From Methylocystis sp. (GTDB lineage: Bacteria > Pseudomonadota > Alphaproteobacteria > Rhizobiales > Beijerinckiaceae): a stretch of DNA of 64,000 nt. Shown here one piece after another: positions 57,397 through 64,000 of this stretch. Below the pieces are notes generated by a model that searched no databases, was not told where the DNA came from, and was given only the letters and a program-made list of their open reading frames with translations. The DNA lies in NCBI RefSeq assembly GCF_021731785.1, contig NZ_JAKFWS010000041.1, positions 96,689 to 160,688 of the forward strand. The letters run 5' to 3'. How positions within the stretch are numbered: the stretch's first letter is position 1; each line of letters opens with the position of its first letter. Both the position numbers and the translations under genes were made by a program.

Positions 57397-60300
57397 TCAA
57401 GCCGATATCGCGGCGTTCCCGTCGATACGTCCGTGTAGGCCGTTGGGCAGCCGCGGATTGGACAGAATATAGCGCCCGCGCTCGCGCACCATCTTGGTCA
57501 CGGCGGCGAAATCGACCTTGCCGGAGCCCAAGAGCGGCACGTGCTCGACGATCATGATTTCTGCTGGGATCATCAGATCGGACGCGCCTTTCGATTTGGC
57601 GTAGTTTTGAAAATCCGCGCGCGTCGCGTCCTGTCGCTGCGTGACCAGAATGATTCTCTCGCCCTTGCGCGGATCGATCTCGGTCGCCGCCGCCGAGATG
57701 GCGTCGGGCCAAAGTTCCGCCGCCAGCAGTTCGATCGCCGCAAGCGAGACCATCTCGCCGCCGATCTTGGCGAAACGCTTCGCCCGTCCCTTGATGGTGA
57801 CATAGCCCTGCGCATCGATCGTGACGATGTCGCCGGTGTCGTGCCATCCGTTCTCCGGCGGCTGCGCCACGCCGGGCTTCTCGATCTTGAGATAGCCCAT
57901 CATGACGTTCGGTCCGCGCACTAGCAGCCGCCCGCCATGCTCGACGCCAGAAACGGGTTCGAGCTTATGTTCGACGCCCGGCATCAGCCGACCGACCGTG
58001 CCGGATTTGTTGAACATCGGGGTGTTGAGCGCGAGCACCGGCGCGGCTTCCGTCACGCCGTAACCTTCAAGAATGCGAATGCCGAACTTGTCCATCCACA
58101 TATCGCGGGTCGATTGCTTCACCGGCTCGGCTCCGGCGACGACATAACGGATCGACCGAAAATCATACGCGTGCGCCGCGCGGGCGTAACCGGCGAGAAA
58201 CGTGTCCGTGCCGAACAGGATCGTGGCGTTCGAGCCGTAAACCAGCTCCGGCACGATGCGGTAGTGCAAAGGCGAGGGATAGAGATAGATCGGAACGCCG
58301 GAAATGACCGGCAGCGTAAAGCCGACCGTCAGACCGAAGGAATGGAATATCGGCAGCACGTTGAAGACCTTGTCGGTGCGTCCGAAATCGATGCGCGCCG
58401 CCGCCTGCGCGGCATTGGCGAGCATGTTCTTATGCGACAGCGCCACGCCTTTCGGCGCGCCTTCCGAACCCGAGGTGAAGAGGATCGTCGCTACGTCGTC
58501 GGCCTTGCGCGTGACAACAGGTTTGCGGAACCGCCGAAAGGCGTCGAGCTTGTCGGCAAACGAGATGCGCCTGCGGATGTCTTCGAGATAGACGATCGCG
58601 ACCTTCTCTTCGAGCGCGTCGACGAGCTTTTCGAGCTTGGCTTTCTCGATGAAGCCGCGGGACGTCAGAATCGTCTTCGCCTGCGCCGCCTCGCAGCCCG
58701 AAAGAATATTCGCGGCGCCGGCGGTAAAGTTGATCATCGCCGGCGTTCGGCCGGCGGAAATGACCGCGAGAAAAGCGATTCCCGCGCCATTGGCGTTCGG
58801 CAGCATGACACCGATCGCGTCGCCCGGTTTGCCGATGTTCGCGATCTTGCCGGCGAGCGCGCGCGTTCCGATCAGGAGCCTGCGATAGCTGAGCTTGCCG
58901 GCGACCGGGTCTTCTAGCGCGACGCGCGACAGCCCGTGCGCGCGCGCCGCTTCGACGACGGCTTCGAAAAGCGTGCGGTCGACATCGGTGGTGCGGAAGG
59001 CGAGATCCGACATGATCTGATAGAGCGCTGCGCCCGCCGCAATGCGCCGCGCTTTGCCTTTCAGCCCGTCGTCGACGGCGAGGCGGACGGGTTCGAGCGC
59101 GGTGAGCGTGAATTTTGGAAACCTGCGGCGGCGCGCCTGTTCGCGAGTCAGCCGGGAGAACATCGTCGCTTCGGCGCCGTCGATGCGCACGGGGACGATC
59201 ATCGCGCCGGATTTTTCCGCAATCAGCCCCGCGCCGTCGTAGACTTTCATCAGGCTGCCGGTGACCGTCAGCCTGCCTTCCGGAAAGATGACGAGCGGAT
59301 TGCCGTCCTTGACCGCATTGATCAGCGCGCGCGCGCCAAACGGATTCGCCGGATCGAGCGGAATGGCCCGTGCAAATTTCAGAAACGGTTTGACCCACCA
59401 TTTCTGCGAAATCTCGCGGTCGATGGCGAAGACCGGCGCCTTCGGCATGACCGCGAGTATCGCCGCAGCGTCGAGGAAGCTCACATGATTGAGCGCGACA
59501 ATCGGATTGGGACCCGACTTGTCGAAATTCTCCAGCCCCTTCACGTCGAGACGGTAGAAGGTGCGGAAGTAGATCGAGAGCAGGTCCTGCATCGGCGAAG
59601 CGACAACCCTCTTGACGATCCAGACCGAAGCGGCGAGCGCGACGATCGCCTGACCAATCAAAAGCGCCGCGAAAGAGACGCTGAGGCTCTGCAGCACCGC
59701 CACGCCGACGCCGCCGAGCGCCATGAAGGCGGCGTTCTGCACATTGACCGCGGCGACGGTGCGGGCGCGTTCCTGCGGCGCGCTTTGGACCTGAATGGCG
59801 GCGAAGGACGGCACGATCATCAGACCGCCCGCGACCGCGAGAATCAAAAAATCGATCGCCGTGCGCCAGGCGAGCGGCTGCGCAAAATAGGCCTCCGGCG
59901 CCAGCGCCACGGCCGCGTCGGGCGGCGGCGAGAGAAGCAAGGCGACGCCGAGATCGGCGGACCCGAAAGCGATGAGCGCGGCGCCGACGGCGGACGGCAG
60001 CAGCACGATTTTGCCCTTGAGCAGGAAGGCGGCGAGCCCTGAACCCGCGGCGATGCCGACGGCGAACAGCGCGAGATGCACGCTGACGACGATCTCTGCG
60101 CCGTGCAGCGTCTGCGTGATCAGAGAGGGCGCCAACGCCATGGCGATCGAGCCGAAAAGCCAGAACAGGCTCGTGACGATCGCGAGGCGCCGCAACGCCG
60201 GTTGAGCGTGCAGATGCCGCAGCAATTTGAACGTCGAGCGAAATACGTTGGCGTCGATCGCCAAATCCGGATCGGCGCGTCCGGTCGGCGGAATGAGCCA

Positions 60301-60855
60301 CGCCGCGCCAAGAGCGAGGATCGCGACGCCGATCACGCCTGCAGCGAGAATCGCGCCGTCGCCCGCGTGGAGCGCCGCCCCGCCGGCGATCGTGCCGCTC
60401 AGAATCGCGAAGAAGGTCGCGCTCTCGACGAGCGCATTGCCTGCCGGAAGCTCCTCCCGCGTCAGATGATCGGGCAGGATGCCGTATTTGATGGGCCCAA
60501 ACAGCGCGCCGGTTACGCCGAAGAGAATGAGCGCACCAAAAAGCGTCAGGAGATTGGCGAAGAGAAAGCCCCCCGCCGACAAGGCGGCGACGGCGACGTC
60601 GGCGAGGCTCAGCCAGCGCACCACGCGCGCCTTGTCATATTTGTCGGCGAATTCTCCGCCGATCGCCGAGAAAAGAAAGGAGGGGGCGATGAAGGCGGCG
60701 CCGGCGAGCGTGACGAGCGACGCGCCGCTCTCGGCCATGTGCGCCAGGATCAAGAGCACGAGCGCGTTCTTGAGGAAATTGTCGTTGAAGGCCGCAAAGA
60801 ACTGACGCCAGAACAACGGCGAGAAACGCCGCGAAGCAAGGAGCGAATGCGTCAT
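57397..60855 (-). CDS. aas: Aas-like trifunctional protein: LplT transporter, acyltransferase and acyl-ACP synthetase
   Basis: A 1152-residue protein from ATG 60855. Residues ~1-410 form an LplT-type MFS transporter ('FSPLFWRQFFAAFNDNFLKNALVLLIL'); ~430-630 a PlsC acyltransferase with HX4D in 'ALNHVSFLDAAAIL' and 'FPEGRLTVTG'; ~650-1150 an AMP-forming synthetase ('ILFTSGSEGAPKGVALSHKN', 'EGYGVTEAAPVLALNTP', 'GWHDTGDIVTIDAQGYVTIKGRAKRFAKIGGEMVS'). Together they import lysophospholipids and re-acylate them with fatty acids activated on ACP. A divergent TetR gene with two operators suggests regulated membrane repair. Confidence 0.92.
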   Translation of the reverse strand: MTHSLLASRRFSPLFWRQFFAAFNDNFLKNALVLLILAHMAESGASLVTLAGAAFIAPSFLFSAIGGEFADKYDKARVVRWLSLADVAVAALSAGGFLFANLLTLFGALILFGVTGALFGPIKYGILPDHLTREELPAGNALVESATFFAILSGTIAGGAALHAGDGAILAAGVIGVAILALGAAWLIPPTGRADPDLAIDANVFRSTFKLLRHLHAQPALRRLAIVTSLFWLFGSIAMALAPSLITQTLHGAEIVVSVHLALFAVGIAAGSGLAAFLLKGKIVLLPSAVGAALIAFGSADLGVALLLSPPPDAAVALAPEAYFAQPLAWRTAIDFLILAVAGGLMIVPSFAAIQVQSAPQERARTVAAVNVQNAAFMALGGVGVAVLQSLSVSFAALLIGQAIVALAASVWIVKRVVASPMQDLLSIYFRTFYRLDVKGLENFDKSGPNPIVALNHVSFLDAAAILAVMPKAPVFAIDREISQKWWVKPFLKFARAIPLDPANPFGARALINAVKDGNPLVIFPEGRLTVTGSLMKVYDGAGLIAEKSGAMIVPVRIDGAEATMFSRLTREQARRRRFPKFTLTALEPVRLAVDDGLKGKARRIAAGAALYQIMSDLAFRTTDVDRTLFEAVVEAARAHGLSRVALEDPVAGKLSYRRLLIGTRALAGKIANIGKPGDAIGVMLPNANGAGIAFLAVISAGRTPAMINFTAGAANILSGCEAAQAKTILTSRGFIEKAKLEKLVDALEEKVAIVYLEDIRRRISFADKLDAFRRFRKPVVTRKADDVATILFTSGSEGAPKGVALSHKNMLANAAQAAARIDFGRTDKVFNVLPIFHSFGLTVGFTLPVISGVPIYLYPSPLHYRIVPELVYGSNATILFGTDTFLAGYARAAHAYDFRSIRYVVAGAEPVKQSTRDMWMDKFGIRILEGYGVTEAAPVLALNTPMFNKSGTVGRLMPGVEHKLEPVSGVEHGGRLLVRGPNVMMGYLKIEKPGVAQPPENGWHDTGDIVTIDAQGYVTIKGRAKRFAKIGGEMVSLAAIELLAAELWPDAISAAATEIDPRKGERIILVTQRQDATRADFQNYAKSKGASDLMIPAEIMIVEHVPLLGSGKVDFAAVTKMVRERGRYILSNPRLPNGLHGRIDGNAAISA

Positions 60856-60957
60856 GTCCGAACATCCGGGAGAGGCGCCGTGACTTTCGCCGATGACCCT
60901 TAAGGATCGGTCAAATCCGGCGCGTTGCAATGCGCGTTGAAGGTCAGCTTTTCGCCA

Positions 60958-60970
60958 TGAACTACGTTCA
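60958..60970. promoter_or_regulatory. Palindromic operator 1 between aas and the TetR gene
   Basis: TGAAC-TAC-GTTCA is a perfect inverted repeat with a three-base centre. A second copy with the same half sites lies at 61014-61026, 56 bases away. Both lie between the divergent aas and TetR genes. Confidence 0.75.
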
Positions 60971-61013
60971 TAAGGGAGATTGCAGCGCTTTTGCTCTGCC
61001 GTCAATCGAAAAA

Positions 61014-61026
61014 TGAACTATGTTCA
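61014..61026. promoter_or_regulatory. Palindromic operator 2, covering the first ATG of the TetR ORF
   Basis: TGAAC-TAT-GTTCA has the same half sites as operator 1. It covers the ATG at 61020 that the track uses as the TetR start, which argues for TTG 61050 as the true start codon. Confidence 0.75.
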
Positions 61027-61049
61027 GATTCGGGTTGGGAGGCGGCCCA

Positions 61050-61676
61050 TTGAACGAAAAACTGACCGAGGCGGGAACCGACCGCCGAACCCAATTGCGT
61101 GAACGGCTGATCGAAGCGGCGCAGGAAACGATTGCCGCACAGGGCCTTGCGGGGCTTAAGGCGCGCGACCTCGCCGTAGCGGCCGGCTGTGCGCTCGGCG
61201 CCATCTACACCGCCTTCGACGACCTCGACGAACTGATCCTGCGCGTCAACGCCCGCACGTTGGCGCGGCTGGAGATCGCGCTCGATCGAGCGTTGGGAGA
61301 CGCGGAGGCCGAGCAGGCGCTGCAGACCATGGCGCGAACCTATCTGAACTTCGCGAGAGCGGAGGAGCCGAGCTGGCGCACGCTCTTCGAACATCGCCTG
61401 CCGCAAGGCGTCGCGCCGCCGCAGTGGTATGTTGAGGCGCGCAACCGCCTGTTCAATCGGCTGGACGCGCCGCTCTCGCAGCTGTTGCCCGGAACCGGCC
61501 ACGTCGCCCGCGCGGCCTTTGCGCGAACGCTATTCTCCGCCGTGCATGGCGTAATCGCGCTCGGGCTTGAGGAGAAGATCGCCGAGACTCCGCCCAAGCT
61601 CCTCGACGAGCAGCTGGAGAAGCTCGTGCGCATTCTTGCGGACGGGCTGATGATGGAGTCGGCCCGCTTGATTTGA
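61050..61676 (+). CDS. TetR family repressor
   Basis: A 208-residue regulator from TTG 61050, which has GGGAGG seven bases upstream; the ATG 61020 of the track is inside an operator. The N-terminal HTH reads 'RLIEAAQETIAAQGLAGLKARDLAVAAGCALGAIYTAFDDLDELIL'. The C-terminal ligand-binding half has a 'WRTLFEHRLPQGVAPPQWY' segment found in fatty-acid-type TetR-WHG regulators. It likely represses aas and itself through the paired TGAACtaYGTTCA sites, with an acyl-CoA or fatty acid as ligand (inference). Confidence 0.88.
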   Translation: MNEKLTEAGTDRRTQLRERLIEAAQETIAAQGLAGLKARDLAVAAGCALGAIYTAFDDLDELILRVNARTLARLEIALDRALGDAEAEQALQTMARTYLNFARAEEPSWRTLFEHRLPQGVAPPQWYVEARNRLFNRLDAPLSQLLPGTGHVARAAFARTLFSAVHGVIALGLEEKIAETPPKLLDEQLEKLVRILADGLMMESARLI

Positions 61677-61701
61677 ACCGCGCGACCTGACATAGGCGCG
61701 C

Positions 61702-62442
61702 ATGGCTTTCATTCTGCTGTTTGCGGTGGCGACCTGGGCGGGCGCGCAGAATGCGCTTGCCGGCGGCGGTTCGTTCCTCACGCTTCCCACGCTGATGCTA
61801 ACCGGAATGGACGCGCTCGCCGCCAATGTCACGTCTTGCGTCGCGCTGTTTCCGGCTCAGGTCGCCACCGGCTGGACCGGACGCAAACTGGCGACGGGCG
61901 CCAACGGGCTGTCGCTGCGCATGCTGTTCGCGATCAGCATCCTTGGCGGCGCCATCGGCGCCGCGGTGCTGCTGGCGACGCCGCGCGGGCTCTTCGCGCA
62001 GCTCGTGCCATGGCTCGTGCTGTTTGCGACCGTGGTGTTCGCCTGGGGCAGTTTCTTCCGAAAGCCCGGCGAAACGCCTACGCATCTCAGCGCGCCGGGC
62101 GCGGCGCTAGCGCAGTTCCTTATCTCGATCTACGGCGGCTATTTCGGCGGCGGCATCGGCTTTCTGATGGTCGCCGCGCTGACCATGGCCGGACAGGGCG
62201 TGCGCATCGCCAGCGCGACGAAAAATGTTCTGGCGGGCGTCATGAACGCCTCGGCCGTCGCCATTTTCCTGTTGTCGCCGGATCTGCACTGGCCGCAGGC
62301 GCTGGTGACGAGCGCCGGCGCGACGATCGGCGGGATCGCCGGCGCTCGCCTGATCCCTCATATCGACGAAAAGCTGCTGCGCATGTTCATCATCGTGATC
62401 GGCGCGGCGCTGACCGTCGGACTCTTTCTCAGAGCGCCTTGA
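61702..62442 (+). CDS. TSUP family membrane transporter (TauE/SafE)
   Basis: A 246-residue protein with about seven membrane helices and the TSUP repeat pattern: 'MAFILLFAVATWAGAQNALAGGGSFLTLPTLMLTGM' and 'QFLISIYGGYFGGGIGFLMVAALTMAGQGVRIASATKNVLAG'. TSUP proteins export sulphite, sulphoacetate or related anions. The gene starts 26 bases after the TetR gene, so they may be one transcript. The substrate is not deducible. Confidence 0.9.
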   Translation: MAFILLFAVATWAGAQNALAGGGSFLTLPTLMLTGMDALAANVTSCVALFPAQVATGWTGRKLATGANGLSLRMLFAISILGGAIGAAVLLATPRGLFAQLVPWLVLFATVVFAWGSFFRKPGETPTHLSAPGAALAQFLISIYGGYFGGGIGFLMVAALTMAGQGVRIASATKNVLAGVMNASAVAIFLLSPDLHWPQALVTSAGATIGGIAGARLIPHIDEKLLRMFIIVIGAALTVGLFLRAP

Positions 62443-62451
62443 CTCGCTCGT

Positions 62452-63045
62452 TCAGCGCGTCGCGCCGTCGGCCGCCATCGCCTTTTCGATCTCTGGGATG
62501 AGCGTCGTCGCGACGGCGGAAGGCGTCAGCGGGCCGACGAACTTATAGGCGATGACGCCGTCGCCCTTGATCACGAAGGTCTCCGGCACGCCATAGACGC
62601 CGAAGTCGATCGCGGTGCGGCCGGCGGGATCGACGCCGACTCGCGCGAAAGGATTGCCGCCGCCTTCGAGGAAGTTTAAGGCGTTCGCCGTTTCATCCTT
62701 ATAGGAAAGGCCGTAGAGCTCGACGCCTTTCGCCTTGAGCGCTTCGTTGCCGGCGAGCGACATCAACACCGGATGTTCCTGCCGGCAGGGTCCGCACCAG
62801 CTTGCGAACACATTGACCAGGCTGACGTGGCCCTTGCGTAGATCTTCGGTTGAAAGACCCGGGACGCCCGCAAGTCCGTCAAGCGCCGGCAGATCGAAGG
62901 CAGGCGCCGGCTTGCCGATCAGCGCGGAAGGGATGCGCGACGCGTCGCCGGCAAAGAGCCGCACAAGGAAGACGAGCGCCAGCACCGCGAACAGCGCCAG
63001 CGGCAGAAAGCGCAGCGCCGACCGCGTCGCGACCGCGTCGCTCAC
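62452..63045 (-). CDS. ccmG: CcmG/DsbE thiol:disulphide oxidoreductase
   Basis: A 197-residue periplasmic thioredoxin-like protein from GTG 63045, overlapping the ccmD stop (GTGA). It has one N-terminal membrane helix ('FLPLALFAVLALVFLVRLFAG'), the active site 'FASWCGPCRQEHP' and the CcmG insert with 'GVYGVPETFVIKGDG'. It reduces the haem-binding cysteines of apocytochromes before haem attachment. The 279-residue track version extends through ccmD in a wrong frame. Confidence 0.93.
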   Translation of the reverse strand: MSDAVATRSALRFLPLALFAVLALVFLVRLFAGDASRIPSALIGKPAPAFDLPALDGLAGVPGLSTEDLRKGHVSLVNVFASWCGPCRQEHPVLMSLAGNEALKAKGVELYGLSYKDETANALNFLEGGGNPFARVGVDPAGRTAIDFGVYGVPETFVIKGDGVIAYKFVGPLTPSAVATTLIPEIEKAMAADGATR

Positions 63046-63200
63046 GCGCCGTCTCCCTGGTCGCGCGCGCCGGCGGCGCCGAAACGCGCCAGCGCCGCGC
63101 GCAAGCGGCGATAATCGAGGACAATGCGCAGGGTCACTACGCCCAGCGTGACGGCGGCTGCCCCATAGGCCGCGGCGATATACAACCAGTGGTCGCTCAC
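63042..63200 (-). CDS. ccmD: CcmD, small haem-export protein
   Basis: A 52-residue protein missing from the track: GTG 63200 gives 'SDHWLYIAAAYGAAAVTLGV' as the start and one membrane helix, followed by a basic segment ('RIVLDYRRLRAALARFG'). The 'HxxYIxxAYG' motif and its position between ccmC and ccmG are diagnostic. It overlaps both neighbours by GTGA. CcmD helps release holo-CcmE from the CcmABC transporter. Confidence 0.9.
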   Translation of the reverse strand: MSDHWLYIAAAYGAAAVTLGVVTLRIVLDYRRLRAALARFGAAGARDQGDGA

Positions 63201-63961
63201 TCTGCCGCCTCCATGCTTTCCTCGCCGGCGCTCTCACCTGCGCGCACGGCCAGCATCGAAAGGCGCGCCAGCCGGCGTCGCAGGATTTCATTGCGGATCG
63301 CCATCACATGCAGCGTCAAAAACAGCAGCGTCGCGGCGAGCGCCATGACGATCAGCGGCCAGAGCATGGAGCCAGAGATCGCCGGCCCGTCGATGCGAAA
63401 CACAGACGCCGGCTGGTGCAGCGTGTTCCACCAGTCGACCGAATATTTGATGATCGGAATGTCGATCGCGCCGACGATCGTCATGATCGCGGCGATGCGC
63501 GCGCCGCGCGGCGTGTCGTCCATCGTCTGCCTGACGGCGATGAGACCGAGATAGAGAAGAAAGAGAACGAGCATTGAGGTGAGACGCGCGTCCCACACCC
63601 AGAACGTTCCCCACATCGGCTTGCCCCACAGCGATCCGGTGACAAGGCAGATGAAAGTGAAGGCGGCTCCGAGAGTCGCCGCCGTTTTCTGGGCCGCATC
63701 GGCCAGCGGATGGCGCCAAACCAGAACGCCGAGCGACGCCGAGGTCATCACGACATAAGCGAAGATCGAGAGCCAGGCGGACGGCACATGGATGTACATG
63801 ATCCGAACGGTTTCGCCCTGCTGATAATCTGGCGGCGCGGCGAAGGCGCCATAGAGCCCGATCGCGAGCAGAAGCAGCGTGGCGCCTGAAAGCCACGGCA
63901 GCGCGCGTTCCGCAAACCGCAGAAAGCGCGCTGGATTAGCGTAAGTGGACAGAAAGCTCAT
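63197..63961 (-). CDS. ccmC: CcmC, haem-delivery membrane protein
   Basis: A 254-residue, six-helix protein with the tryptophan-rich haem-handling motif 'WGKPMWGTFWVWDARLTS' and the two conserved histidines in 'MYIHVPSAWLS' and 'WWNTLHQPAS'. It transfers haem to CcmE in the periplasm. The start at 63961 is close to the window edge, and ccmA/ccmB presumably lie beyond. It supplies haem-loaded CcmE for the c-type cytochromes such as ActA, ActE and the caa3 fusion subunit. Confidence 0.94.
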   Translation of the reverse strand: MSFLSTYANPARFLRFAERALPWLSGATLLLLAIGLYGAFAAPPDYQQGETVRIMYIHVPSAWLSIFAYVVMTSASLGVLVWRHPLADAAQKTAATLGAAFTFICLVTGSLWGKPMWGTFWVWDARLTSMLVLFLLYLGLIAVRQTMDDTPRGARIAAIMTIVGAIDIPIIKYSVDWWNTLHQPASVFRIDGPAISGSMLWPLIVMALAATLLFLTLHVMAIRNEILRRRLARLSMLAVRAGESAGEESMEAAE

Positions 63962-64000
63962 CGACGGCGAAGACTCCCGCCGACTGCCTAAGCCCCGCCG

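Noticed and set aside
1-64000. tRNA genes, CRISPR arrays, insertion sequences or prophage
   Set aside because: No T-loop GTTCGAATCC-type sequences, no regularly spaced short repeats and no transposase, integrase or phage-structural motifs were found in the reading frames.

Overview
This window looks like a chromosomal segment of a GC-rich alphaproteobacterial methylotroph, most likely a type II methanotroph of the Methylocystis/Methylosinus kind (Hyphomicrobiales). The assignment rests on the co-occurrence of methanol dehydrogenase maturation genes (mxaC-K-L-D and neighbours), a pqqA peptide gene, a rhizobial-type NifA with molbindin, Irr, NepR-like proteins with an EcfG-type promoter, and a class I PHB synthase. 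No pmo genes, rRNA, tRNA, CRISPR array or prophage was seen, so the genus is an inference.

Layout. 1-5653: the end of an mxa operon (vWA proteins MxaC and MxaL, MxaK, MxaD, a lipoprotein), a convergent MxaB-like response regulator, a divergent NarX-type histidine kinase, and an unlisted 25-residue pqqA. 6040-10429: Usg, a hypothetical membrane protein, nifA, mop, a group III truncated globin, and a receiver protein lacking the phospho-acceptor Asp. 10853-16788: a self-contained iron-uptake operon (TonB-dependent receptor, two tandem PKHD hydroxylases, ExbB, ExbD, TonB). 16946-18073: a general-stress-response patch with two NepR-like small proteins, a 62-residue partner protein, CsbD and EcfG-type promoters. 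18315-29959: a 12-gene minus-strand respiratory operon (actABCDEF, a membrane protein, SCO, then caa3 oxidase subunits II-I-III-IV), nearly every gene overlapping the next by a few bases.

30312-36129: a 42-residue membrane peptide, a methyltransferase with regulatory domain, a YadA-like trimeric autotransporter with ~198-residue internal repeats, a secreted protein whose signal-peptide codons form an intrinsic terminator, and a Gly/Cys-rich secreted protein. 36332-43177: ComM-like ATPase, hybrid kinase, pirin, Gdx/SugE-type SMR exporter, glycine amidinotransferase, rpmI-rplT. 43364-52561: lipoamide dehydrogenase, PhaC, exported peroxiredoxin, Irr, lytic transglycosylase, M3 peptidase. 52725-61676: secreted protein, O-methyltransferase, repeat protein, oxalate/formate-type MFS fused to its small subunit, a trifunctional Aas, and a divergent TetR gene with two palindromic operators between them. 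61702-64000: a TSUP transporter and ccmG-ccmD-ccmC (cytochrome c biogenesis), whose products would serve the multihaem ActA, ActE and caa3 subunits.

The most unusual items are the NepR-like/EcfG patch, the terminator embedded in signal-peptide codons at 35271-35300, the act-caa3 operon with an A2-type subunit I, the TetR double operator, two dispersed palindromic repeat families, and the amidinotransferase next to a guanidinium-type exporter. No single large, clearly new defence or mobile system was found. Where I moved a start from the ORF track, I did so on ribosome-binding sites, stop/start overlaps or signal peptides.
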